Source: Acetobacter conturbans (lineage in GTDB: Bacteria; Pseudomonadota; Alphaproteobacteria; Acetobacterales; Acetobacteraceae). Taken from it: a DNA stretch of 64,000 bases. The stretch is taken from assembly GCF_011516755.1 (NCBI RefSeq), contig NZ_WOSY01000008.1, forward strand, positions 124,001-188,000, written 5' to 3'. The translations under genes were made by a program, and so were the position numbers. The notes beneath the pieces were generated by a model. The model did no database searches and was not told where the DNA came from. It saw nothing but the letters and a program-made list of their open reading frames with translations. The first letter of the stretch is position 1. Each line of letters starts with the position of its first letter. Shown here piece by piece: positions 8,749-16,405 of the stretch.

Positions 8749-10122
8749 ATGAGAGGGAAACTCGTGGTAGGTTTCAAGGCGCGAGACGAGCAGCGGGCGG
8801 CATGGCTTTCATGCCAGTGGTTGTTTTTAGTGATGATAATTCTGGGTATTGGATATTCTCCGCGTGCGAATGCACAGTTGATTAATCAATATTTTCCTTC
8901 AGAGTTGCCCGGTTATTCTTCAGATGCGACTGGCACGGTCTCATTGAAAGAAATTTTACTGAACCAGCATCCCGGAATACCCGTGGGAGCATATTTTCTT
9001 AAACCGGCCGCGTCGCAACAATTTGGTTATAATACCAATATTCTTGGTGCGCCGCATACGGCTGGCCCCATGTTTATCACCAATGCGTCTCTGGGGATGA
9101 ACTCGAACTGGACCCGCCATGCTATCGGTGCGTCTGTGTCGGTGGCCAATCAAGCTTATCCGACGCTTGCCGCGGCAGGGTACACGGACTGGAATGCCTC
9201 TGCGGGGGGCTCCGTCGATCTGGGGCGTGATGTGGCGTCCCTAGGCTATTCGCATGCCGTCAAGCATCTTTACGCTACGGATCTGGGCAATTTTGGTATC
9301 AGTTATCCGGTCCCCTATACTTCCGATGACGTGCGGTTGAGTTATCGAAAGAACTGGACGCGTTTTGCGCTGATTCCTTCAGCCGCCTATGATAATTTTT
9401 CTTTTGGTAATAGTGCGGGCACCCTGCCAACAGCCGCTCGTAATACTGCCCTTCTGAGCCATCAACTCGAAACCCAAATGTTGCAAGGGCGTTTTGAAGT
9501 CTCGAAAGGGAATGCAATTGTAGCAATTTTACGGGGATCGGAAGCGCAATATAGGACGAAACCGGGTGTCGTGCCGAGTGATTACATCGGTGGTGGAGGC
9601 TTCTTGGGTATAGATCTGCGTTCAGATCCTGTTTTGCAGTATCGTGCAATGGTGGGCGGAGAAACGCGTTACTTTACGCGTGGCGGTGGCCGTCCGATCA
9701 CTACACCCACTGCTGAACTCAATATATTATGGCTGCCTAATCAGATGAACACTTTCACCCTGACCGGTCAGCGTGGTTTGTTCGATCCGACTTCTCCATT
9801 TTCACGAAATCAGACTATGTCGACTGTGTCGCTTCTATGGGATCGGGAGTTGCGCAGGGATATCATTTTTCATGGAGATATTGGGCTCTCCCGGACGGAT
9901 TCCCGGGCGACGCAGGCTAATGCTTCAGCGCTCCAGCAGACACAGAGCAAATTCGCAGCTTCTATTGACTGGCTGTTTACTCGTGATTTGAAACTGACTG
10001 TACAATACAGTCATCTTTCAAGTTACATGAAGCACGGTATCCCGGCGGTTTTGGCAACAGGGAATTCACGCGCGACCTTTACCAGTAATACGTTTACATT
10101 CGGAATCTCGTTTGTTCGATAA
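8749..10122 (+). CDS. outer-membrane beta-barrel protein of the exopolysaccharide locus
   Basis: A 457-residue protein with an N-terminal signal (hydrophobic WLFLVMIILGIGYSPRANA, probable cleavage after ANA) and a body of alternating amphipathic strands rich in Ser, Thr, Tyr and Asn. It ends in FGISFVR, which is not the usual terminal aromatic residue but has Phe and Val in the right places. This is the pattern of the putative beta-barrel porin-2 family (PF10082) often found in exopolysaccharide loci. It starts three bases after gumH. A role as an accessory outer-membrane conduit or structural protein is inferred from location only; the GumB-like lipoprotein next door is the recognised export component. 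Confidence 0.7.
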   Translation: MRGKLVVGFKARDEQRAAWLSCQWLFLVMIILGIGYSPRANAQLINQYFPSELPGYSSDATGTVSLKEILLNQHPGIPVGAYFLKPAASQQFGYNTNILGAPHTAGPMFITNASLGMNSNWTRHAIGASVSVANQAYPTLAAAGYTDWNASAGGSVDLGRDVASLGYSHAVKHLYATDLGNFGISYPVPYTSDDVRLSYRKNWTRFALIPSAAYDNFSFGNSAGTLPTAARNTALLSHQLETQMLQGRFEVSKGNAIVAILRGSEAQYRTKPGVVPSDYIGGGGFLGIDLRSDPVLQYRAMVGGETRYFTRGGGRPITTPTAELNILWLPNQMNTFTLTGQRGLFDPTSPFSRNQTMSTVSLLWDRELRRDIIFHGDIGLSRTDSRATQANASALQQTQSKFAASIDWLFTRDLKLTVQYSHLSSYMKHGIPAVLATGNSRATFTSNTFTFGISFVR

Positions 10123-10177
10123 TTTTCCATCAGGCAGGCTTTTGCCCGTCTGTCCTTCAAGGAGAGCACACAAAACG

Positions 10178-10753
10178 ATGTCGAGACATCTGCTAAAGCG
10201 TGTTGTTATGGTCGGTATGTCTTGCGTTGCGCTGGCTGCCTGTTCCCCCACGCACGGCCTTAAGCCGATCCCATCTGTCTCTGGTCCTTACAGGCTGGGA
10301 TCTGGTGATCAGATCCGGGTGCTGACCTACAATGACCCGCAGTTGAGTAATACTTTCATGGTCAGCGATGCGGGGACTATCGATTTCCCATTGCTGGGAA
10401 CTGTGCGTGCATCCGGACAGACGCCGCAGGGATTTGCATCGGCTCTCGGGCACCAGTTGGGCTCACGGGGTCTTCTGCACCAGCCTAGCGTTTCGGTGGA
10501 AGTGGCGCAGTACAGGCCTGTTTTTGTTCTTGGTGAAGTGCAGCGGGCCGGTCAGTATAACTATCTTCCTGGTATGACCATGGAAACAGTGGTTGCTCTG
10601 GCTGGTGGTTATACGTATCGCGCCATTAAAAATACTGCCAGTGTCGTCAGAACTGAGGGTGTTGCTGAAGGCAAGGCAATTCAGGGCAAGATCACCCCTG
10701 CAACATCACTGGCTCCCGGTGATGTCGTGACGATTTACGAGCGTTACTTCTAA
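10178..10753 (+). CDS. gumB: polysaccharide export lipoprotein (GumB/Wza family)
   Basis: Forms the periplasmic/outer-membrane export channel with the GumC homologue. The 191-residue product has a basic start, a hydrophobic core and the lipobox LAAC, then a polysaccharide export domain (YRLGSGDQIRVLTYNDPQLS) and a SLBB-like segment (FVLGEVQRAGQYNYLPGMT). Length fits the short GumB type without the C-terminal amphipathic helix of Wza. The ATG at 10178 is preferred to an upstream TTG at 10112 because it places the lipobox correctly and is preceded by AAGGAG, though at 13 bases. It is the last gene of the operon; a 14-bp inverted repeat follows. Confidence 0.88.
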   Translation: MSRHLLKRVVMVGMSCVALAACSPTHGLKPIPSVSGPYRLGSGDQIRVLTYNDPQLSNTFMVSDAGTIDFPLLGTVRASGQTPQGFASALGHQLGSRGLLHQPSVSVEVAQYRPVFVLGEVQRAGQYNYLPGMTMETVVALAGGYTYRAIKNTASVVRTEGVAEGKAIQGKITPATSLAPGDVVTIYERYF

Positions 10754-10762
10754 AACGGGAGA

Positions 10763-10800
10763 GGTTTATGGTCAGCCCCGCAACGTGCTGACCATAAACC
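10763..10800. terminator. 14-bp inverted repeat, likely bidirectional transcription stop
   Basis: GGTTTATGGTCAGC (10763-10776) pairs perfectly with GCTGACCATAAACC (10787-10800) around a 10-base loop, ten bases after the gumB-like stop. No T-run follows on either strand, so intrinsic termination is not certain. It overlaps the 3' end of the convergent small ORF at 10772-10969. Confidence 0.55.
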
Positions 10801-10969
10801 AAGTGATTGCCGCCCAGATGGGGACGCAGAATAGTGCCCCAAAAGCCATCCCACGGAAGGCGGAAAAGCCTGCTTCTTTAGAAGTGGCAGTGTTGTCGTT
10901 TTGGGTGGATCTGAGAGGATGAGCATCAGTCCATGCAAGACGAGGAGGTATCATTTTTGATGAAGACAT
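10772..10969 (-). CDS. small single-pass membrane protein, hypothetical
   Basis: This 65-residue ORF has a polar N-terminal half and one clear membrane segment (FGALFCVPIWAAITWFMV) ending in a short basic tail. It is convergent with the exopolysaccharide operon and its stop lies inside the 14-bp inverted repeat. A weak GAGAAAA precedes the ATG. No family is recognised. The clean hydrophobic segment argues for a real gene, but the codon evidence is thin. Confidence 0.45.
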   Translation of the reverse strand: MSSSKMIPPRLAWTDAHPLRSTQNDNTATSKEAGFSAFRGMAFGALFCVPIWAAITWFMVSTLRG

Positions 10970-11180
10970 GGGATTTTCTCGTTTAGAATTTTATCCTGCG
11001 TCTCAATAACGGTATTTTGGTAAAATAATCCTTAACGGCGTTAGCCGTGATCTATCCGAATTATTGAAATTCAGTGAAAAATCGGACCTGAATGGGTCGT
11101 TTTTCTGTGTCAAAGCACAATGTCTTACAAACTCTGTGTGGTTTGTAACTGGCTTCACATTCAAATTTTAAAGAAAGAAA
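10970..11180. other. AT-rich intergenic region, no gene seen
   Basis: Noticeably AT-rich compared with neighbours and without a credible ORF. It probably holds the promoter of the small minus-strand ORF and the 3' flank of tRNA-Asn. No named regulatory element is recognised. Confidence 0.4.
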
Positions 11181-11256
11181 TGGTTCCCGAAGTAGGACTC
11201 GAACCTACGACCCAGCGATTAACAGTCGCTTGCTCTACCAACTGAGCTATTCGGGA
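11181..11256 (-). tRNA. tRNA-Asn (GTT)
   Basis: The minus strand folds into a full cloverleaf: acceptor TCCCGAA pairs with TTCGGGA, the anticodon arm AGCGA/TCGCT encloses loop CTGTTAA with anticodon GTT, and the T arm carries GGTTCGAGTCC. Discriminator A is followed by an encoded CCA. Confidence 0.97.
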
Positions 11257-11394
11257 CCAGTTGTGGAGGCGGATATAGCCAACCCCGACACCTCCGTAAA
11301 CCCCTTTTCGAGAAGTTTTTTTCGTTCACGGTTTTGACAACAGCAGGGCCAGCGGGCAGCTAAAGGCCGTCGGTTTGGCAAGGAACGGGAACGT

Positions 11395-12438
11395 ATGGAC
11401 GCTGATGAACGGGAGAACAAACGCCCCCGTATGCGGAGGCAGATTCTCATCGGTGCAGGGGCGACTATCGGTGCTGCGGTTTTAGGTGACCTTGCGTGGA
11501 AGAAAACGCATCCACGCAAGACTGTTTTGCAACCAGACGGACAGGCGCGCAGCCTGACAATTGCATGGCCATCCCCGGAAGATGACCTCATTCTGATCGT
11601 GGCGCGGGAGAGAGGTTTTTTCGAACACTACAACCTCGATATCACGACGCAGCCGTGCATCACGGGACGTCAGGCGATCACCATCCTCGCGAATGAAAAG
11701 GTGTGTGGTGCGGTCTCCACGGCCCTGGCATGGTTGCCCGCACTGCATGGCGGAGTGCCCGCGAGACTGGTCTCAGGACTGGGAGCCGGCACTTACCGGC
11801 TGCTCGTGCGGCGGGATGCCGGTATCACGCGGATCGACAGTGTGGTGGGCAAGACCATAGCCGTTCTGAACGAAGATGCCGGGGACCAGCGCTTTTTTTC
11901 CATTCTGTTGCGTCGGAAAGGCATTGATCCGGCGAATGTGCACTGGGTGCCGGTTTCAGAGGATCGGATCGATCAGGCGCTGGCGGCGCGGGACGTGGAT
12001 GGCGTGGTCCTGCATGATCCGGATGGCTGGCAACTCCTGTCCGAAAATCCCAAAATGCTGACTGAACTTGCTGGGTCCACGACAGGAAATTATGCAGCGC
12101 GCGTCAACAAGATGCTTGGCCTCTCCAACCGTTTTCTCGCCGAAGACCCGAAGGGCGCGGCGGCTCTCGTCCTCGCTTTGCGCGATGCCTGCCGCTGGAT
12201 TGAAAAGCATCGCGACGAAACCGCTGCTCTGCTAGCTCCCCATATCCCCGATATGGACGACGACGAAGTCAGGCGCATGCTGGCGCACGAACCTGCTCCG
12301 GTGCATCTGCTCGTGCCCTGGCTGCGCGATCAGGTGGCGGAATACGCCGATGAGCTCAAACTGCTTGATTTGCTGCCTGATGCGCTCGATTCAGGCGCTT
12401 TTGCCCGCTCCGTGTGCCGGAACGTGCTGCACGCCTGA
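11395..12438 (+). CDS. ABC transporter substrate-binding protein, NMT1/SsuA-like, orphan
   Basis: A 347-residue periplasmic binding protein of the NitT/TauT/NMT1 superfamily. It has a basic start and an export signal (RRQILIGAGATIGAAVLGD, twin-Arg-like), then the family pattern: LTIAWPSPEDDLILIVARE, a GFFEHYNLDI segment, GRQAITILANEKVCGAVST and GLGAGTYRLLVRRDAGI, with SVVGKTIAVLNEDAGDQ opening the second lobe. Substrates of this class include sulfonates, nitrate and pyrimidines; none can be assigned here. No ATPase or permease of the same system is adjacent, so it either works with components elsewhere or has another role. GGAACGGGAACGT precedes the ATG. Confidence 0.75.
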   Translation: MDADERENKRPRMRRQILIGAGATIGAAVLGDLAWKKTHPRKTVLQPDGQARSLTIAWPSPEDDLILIVARERGFFEHYNLDITTQPCITGRQAITILANEKVCGAVSTALAWLPALHGGVPARLVSGLGAGTYRLLVRRDAGITRIDSVVGKTIAVLNEDAGDQRFFSILLRRKGIDPANVHWVPVSEDRIDQALAARDVDGVVLHDPDGWQLLSENPKMLTELAGSTTGNYAARVNKMLGLSNRFLAEDPKGAAALVLALRDACRWIEKHRDETAALLAPHIPDMDDDEVRRMLAHEPAPVHLLVPWLRDQVAEYADELKLLDLLPDALDSGAFARSVCRNVLHA

Positions 12439-12467
12439 TCGGGGCTGTGGCAGGGCGGCCGAAATTT

Positions 12468-13706
12468 TTAGCCGCGTTCTTTCCAGAGGAGCATCAGGCG
12501 TTCATTCAATGCCGGATCGACGGCCTTGATATAGAGACCTTGCCGGGCGCGGGTCAGGATCACGAACAACGCGTTTGCCATGACCTGGCACTGGGCGCGT
12601 GGTGTGTCGGTGATCCGCCCGCCACCGCTGAATGCAGCGCGATCTTCATAGCGATCAGGATGGAAAACCACGCGGTCCGTCACCTTGTCGTAGGACATTG
12701 AGGGGCCGAGAATCACACCGGCATAATTCAGGTCGAAACCCTGCACGGTGTACACGGAGCCTACCTCGTCGATGGATTCCGGTCGCTCGGCCCAGGGGAG
12801 GGGATGCGTCGGCTGATTGCGGTCCCAACGCAGATGAAACGATCCGGTCTGAACGAAATGATCCTCTCCGTTCAGGGTGTAGGGAAAGTCATAAGTCGCC
12901 AGAATGCGGGACTGACCGCACGCGTCGTTGCGTTGGCATATATCGTCATACATGCGTGCAGCATCGTCGTAGATCCGAAAATCGAAATGCTGTTTCGCGG
13001 GAAGAGGCAGGAGGTGTCCGTCGCACAGCGCACGAATCCATGTCATTACGTCCGGGTTTGCCTCTACCCGAAACTGTTCGGTCAGACTGATGGTTTCCGT
13101 GGGAATTCCGGCAAGGAGCGTGCGGAGATGGGCGTCGTCCCAATATCCTTTGAACTTCAGGGTCTGGCGGGGATCGAACACCAGCACCACAATCCGTGCC
13201 AGCTTCAGGATTTCTTCAAGCTGGTTGGACTGCCGGAAATGATTATATGGGTCAGTGCGCGTCAGCAGCAGATGCGCCTCGTCGATAAACACAATATCGA
13301 CGCGCTGCTCTGATTTGTGCATGGCATTGATGAAGGATGTCGGACGCTCATAATCCTTCTTGCGTAATGTCGGTATGGTGGCGGCGATATTACGATACAG
13401 CTTGATCATCTCGGGATGATTGACCAGCAGTATGTTCCGCATCCCGTGGAGTGAGCGTGTGCTGTCCCTGTCTCGCGCTTCCGACTGAATGCGCTGAAAA
13501 GCAGTGTTGAGCACAAGACTTTTCCCGGTCCCGGCATCCCCTTCCATCACCAGGGCGGCGTGTCCGTCGTGGCTGTGCCGTTCACAGAAACGGACGATGC
13601 TGTCCACCAGTCTTTGTTGTTCGTCAGTCAGGGGCTGAAAAGGAGAAAGCCTTGTGACTGAGGCGTTTCCCCGGTCCTCGCTTCTGAGGGGAGAGGTCGT
13701 CGTCAT
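12468..13706 (-). CDS. DUF2075 P-loop ATPase/helicase-like protein
   Basis: A 412-residue soluble protein with Walker A GDAGTGKS (Lys62), Walker B VFIDEAHLLL, a LTEQFR motif and helicase motifs near the end (GSVYTVQGFDL; LFVILTRARQGLYI). This order matches the DUF2075/Schlafen-like superfamily 1 helicase family, members of which occur alone or in defence and stress loci. The ATG at 13706 has GGAG nine bases upstream; a longer in-frame ORF runs back to 13778. Its start overlaps the stop of the upstream YdcF-like gene by four bases (ATGA), so the two are translationally coupled. No nuclease domain is seen. Biological role is not known. Confidence 0.8.
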   Translation of the reverse strand: MTTTSPLRSEDRGNASVTRLSPFQPLTDEQQRLVDSIVRFCERHSHDGHAALVMEGDAGTGKSLVLNTAFQRIQSEARDRDSTRSLHGMRNILLVNHPEMIKLYRNIAATIPTLRKKDYERPTSFINAMHKSEQRVDIVFIDEAHLLLTRTDPYNHFRQSNQLEEILKLARIVVLVFDPRQTLKFKGYWDDAHLRTLLAGIPTETISLTEQFRVEANPDVMTWIRALCDGHLLPLPAKQHFDFRIYDDAARMYDDICQRNDACGQSRILATYDFPYTLNGEDHFVQTGSFHLRWDRNQPTHPLPWAERPESIDEVGSVYTVQGFDLNYAGVILGPSMSYDKVTDRVVFHPDRYEDRAAFSGGGRITDTPRAQCQVMANALFVILTRARQGLYIKAVDPALNERLMLLWKERG

Positions 13707-14491
13707 GACCGTTTCTCCGGTGCGGGAAACATGGAATCGGTCCATCCGCGCAGATAGTATGCGACCATGCCGATCCATTCGTGAGCCGCCCAGTCGAGGG
13801 TGGCCATGCGACCGCCCAGAGAGAGGGAATAACCCCGCAGGTTGTCACGGGAGAGATAGCCGACCGGCCAGGGCAGAACATGCCAGCCTGCCTTGCGGAA
13901 GACGCCAACCGAGCGCGGCATATGGCTCGCGGATGTGACCAGAACCCACGTTTCGTCAGGCTGCGGATGCACAAGCGCGTAGCTGTCGGTCGCGTTTTCT
14001 CGCGTAGTACGCGAGTGGTTTTCATAGATGACCCGTTCTTCCGGCAGGCCGAGGCCTTCAAACAGGATGCGCACCCACTTCGCTTCGTTCGCCGATCCCT
14101 GCACGATGTCGCCCGAGCCGCCGGTGAAGACCAGCTTTGCATCAGGATAACGACGGGCCAGAGCGACGAACGTGGTGAGGCGGTCGCCCGCTGCGCCGGT
14201 CACGGGTATCTGCCGATCCTCGCTGGTGAGATCGTCGATGGAACCACCGAGAACTATGATGCCGTCCACATGCTCTGGCGGCGTCCTCACCTGAGGAAAC
14301 CGGTCTTCAATCGGGCGTATCACCCACTGATCAACGGGAAAGACGAGACAGGTCGCGAGGCCGAGTGCCCCGAGGCCCACGAGAACGCGGCCGAACAGGA
14401 AACGCCGTAGCAGAAGGCCGAGCAGCAGAGTCTCGACCAGAAAGGCTGTTGGCATCATGGCCATGGTCAGGATCTTGCCGATGACAAACAT
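13703..14491 (-). CDS. YdcF/DUF218 family membrane protein
   Basis: A 262-residue protein with two N-terminal membrane helices (about residues 8-52) and then a DUF218 domain: DGIIVLGGS, LVFTGGSGD, ENHSRTTRENA and VLVTSASHMPRSVGVFRKAGW. DUF218 proteins such as ElyC and YdcF act in envelope biogenesis or bind SAM-like ligands; the exact reaction is undefined. The ATG at 14491 has GGGAG at good spacing. It is divergent from pncA and coupled by ATGA to the downstream DUF2075 gene. Confidence 0.82.
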   Translation of the reverse strand: MFVIGKILTMAMMPTAFLVETLLLGLLLRRFLFGRVLVGLGALGLATCLVFPVDQWVIRPIEDRFPQVRTPPEHVDGIIVLGGSIDDLTSEDRQIPVTGAAGDRLTTFVALARRYPDAKLVFTGGSGDIVQGSANEAKWVRILFEGLGLPEERVIYENHSRTTRENATDSYALVHPQPDETWVLVTSASHMPRSVGVFRKAGWHVLPWPVGYLSRDNLRGYSLSLGGRMATLDWAAHEWIGMVAYYLRGWTDSMFPAPEKRS

Positions 14492-14617
14492 GGAGGCGCT
14501 CCCAGCGTGATGACAGAGGCCAAGCCCATAAGCCCGAACGGAAAGAGGGGCAATGAACAGGATCATTGCGGTTCCGCAGGGAAAGACAGGCTGGTTATCC
14601 TGAGTTACTCTTCTCCC

Positions 14618-15193
14618 ATGCTGACGATCTCCTCCGCCGACGCCCTGCTCGTTGTTGACGTGCAGAACGATTTTCTTCCGGGTGGTGCTCTTGCGGTGCC
14701 GGATGGGGATGCTGTCATTCCCATCATCAACCGCCTGATGCGCCTGCCGTTCGGAGCGATTGTCGCCACGCAGGACTGGCATCCGGCCGGACATTGCTCT
14801 TTCAGGGAGCAGGGCGGTCCCTGGCCGGAGCACTGCCTCACCGACACGCAGGGAGCGGCGCTGGCGGATGCGCTTGACCGTGCGCCGCTCGCTCTGGAAT
14901 TGCGGAAGGGCAGGACACAGGCGGTGGACAGCTATTCCGCCTTTGTCGAGAACGATCGCCTCACGCACACCATCCTCGCCGACTGGCTAAGCGAGCGCGC
15001 GATAAAGCGGGTGTTCGTGACGGGTCTGGCTCTGGATTACTGCGTGACGGCCACAGCAATGGATGCGCGGAGGGCAGGGTTTGAAAGTCTCATTGTCGTT
15101 GATGCATGTCGTGGCATTGCGCCGGAAGCGGAGGCTATCGCTCAGGCGACTGCCGCTGGGATCAGGATCGTGAAAGAACAGGATTTGTCTTGA
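14618..15193 (+). CDS. pncA: nicotinamidase/pyrazinamidase
   Basis: Hydrolyses nicotinamide to nicotinate in NAD salvage. The 191-residue protein shows the isochorismatase-fold triad: Asp in VVDVQNDF, Lys in LELRKG and Cys in GLALDYCVTATA, plus the metal-binding DWHPAGH. Length is typical of PncA. The ATG at 14618 aligns with usual family starts; an in-frame ORF extends upstream to 14507 but overlaps the divergent gene's leader. No strong Shine-Dalgarno is seen. A nucleoside-type ABC importer follows, so the two may be linked to base or nucleoside salvage. Confidence 0.9.
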   Translation: MLTISSADALLVVDVQNDFLPGGALAVPDGDAVIPIINRLMRLPFGAIVATQDWHPAGHCSFREQGGPWPEHCLTDTQGAALADALDRAPLALELRKGRTQAVDSYSAFVENDRLTHTILADWLSERAIKRVFVTGLALDYCVTATAMDARRAGFESLIVVDACRGIAPEAEAIAQATAAGIRIVKEQDLS

Positions 15194-15241
15194 CGCCGCC
15201 AGACACCTCAACAAGTCTGTTGAAACGGCATCGAAATTAAA

Positions 15242-16405
15242 ATGGAAGACGCAGGGTTGACGGACAGTTTCGGCGCGGACCGTGGAAAAGCGCTTTTCAT
15301 GCCGCGACGGCGAAGGCTTCTGGCTGGCATGGGCGCTCTCGCCGGAAGTGGTCTGTGGCGTCCCGTCAGTGCTTTGGCCGATGCACCCACCCTTGCGCCG
15401 CATTTGCCTCCCCTGCGTGAAGAAGATGCGCTGGTCGCGTTCGGTCATACCGGCCCGATCACCGACGGAGGATGGTCGACGGCGCACGACAAGGGCGTGC
15501 AGGCTGTCCGGAAAGCCTTTCCGAAGCTGCGGACGGTTTATGTGGAATCGGTACCTTATTCGGCCGATGCGACACGCATTTTCCGTCAGTTCGTGGCCGA
15601 AGGGGCGAACATGGTGTTCAGCACCTCCAACTATGGCGATTTCATCAAGGATGTCGCGGATCGGGCACCGGAGGTGGCGTTCCTCGAATGTGACGGTGTG
15701 ACGGTCACCGGCAATCTCGGCTGGTATTACGTCACCCACTGGTATCCGAGTTACATCATCGGCATCGCCGCCGGTCTCATGACCAGAACCAACCGGCTCG
15801 GCTATGTCGGGACGTTTCCCATTCCCTCGGTCTATGCCAGCGCCAACGCCACGCTACTGGGCGCGCAGTCCGTGAACCCCGGCTGCACCATGCACGCGGT
15901 CGCCACCAATTCATGGTTCGATCCGCAGGCAGCGACACAGGCCGCCACCGCGCTGGCCGACAGCGGGTGCGATTTTCTCTGTGGGATCACCGATGAGCCG
16001 GCCTTCCTGCGCGTGGCGGAAAGCCGTGGCCTGAAGGCGGCCATGTGGAATCTCGACATGCGACGTTTCGGCCCGAAGGCCTATGTCAGCGCCGTGGTGC
16101 TCGATTTCGCATCCTTCTATATCGATCAGGTGCGGGCCCGTCTGAACGGAACCTGGCAGGCTGCTGCCAACTTTCTCACACTCGCTCATGGCGTTGACCG
16201 TGACGCATGGGGAGAAACGGTTCCGCAAGCCATCCGGGAGCAGGCCGATGCGATGCGGGACCGTATTCTGGGGGGATATAATCCGTTCCGTGGACCGATC
16301 CGCGACAACAGCGGAACTGTCAGGATTCCGGCAGGCACGGTGATGGACGACAATGCCATCTATCAGTGGGACTGGGGCGTGCAGGGGATGACGGGTCTTG
16401 GCTGA
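15242..16405 (+). CDS. BMP family ABC transporter substrate-binding protein
   Basis: Periplasmic component of a nucleoside-type ABC importer (Bmp/PnrA family, PF02608). The 387-residue ORF carries a Tat-like leader (RRRRLLAGMGALAGS) and then VAFGHTGPITDGGWSTAHDKG, FRQFVAEGANMVFSTSNYG, GYVGTFPIPSVYASANAT, and a GVQGMTGLG end. An alternative start at 15299 would put the twin arginines nearer the N-terminus and may be the true one; neither start has a clear ribosome-binding site. It heads a four-gene operon with one double-ATPase and two permeases, overlapping the ATPase start by eight bases. Family members bind purine nucleosides or related ligands; which one is not deducible. Confidence 0.85.
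   Translation: MEDAGLTDSFGADRGKALFMPRRRRLLAGMGALAGSGLWRPVSALADAPTLAPHLPPLREEDALVAFGHTGPITDGGWSTAHDKGVQAVRKAFPKLRTVYVESVPYSADATRIFRQFVAEGANMVFSTSNYGDFIKDVADRAPEVAFLECDGVTVTGNLGWYYVTHWYPSYIIGIAAGLMTRTNRLGYVGTFPIPSVYASANATLLGAQSVNPGCTMHAVATNSWFDPQAATQAATALADSGCDFLCGITDEPAFLRVAESRGLKAAMWNLDMRRFGPKAYVSAVVLDFASFYIDQVRARLNGTWQAAANFLTLAHGVDRDAWGETVPQAIREQADAMRDRILGGYNPFRGPIRDNSGTVRIPAGTVMDDNAIYQWDWGVQGMTGLG

Noticed and set aside
11181-11256. tRNA-Asn as an integration site for a genomic island
   Set aside because: No integrase, no repeated tRNA 3' end and no mobility gene found in the flanking sequence.
11257-11394. Possible TPP riboswitch before the NMT1-like gene
   Set aside because: The conserved CUGAGA-type thi-box core is absent and no suitable stem arrangement was found.
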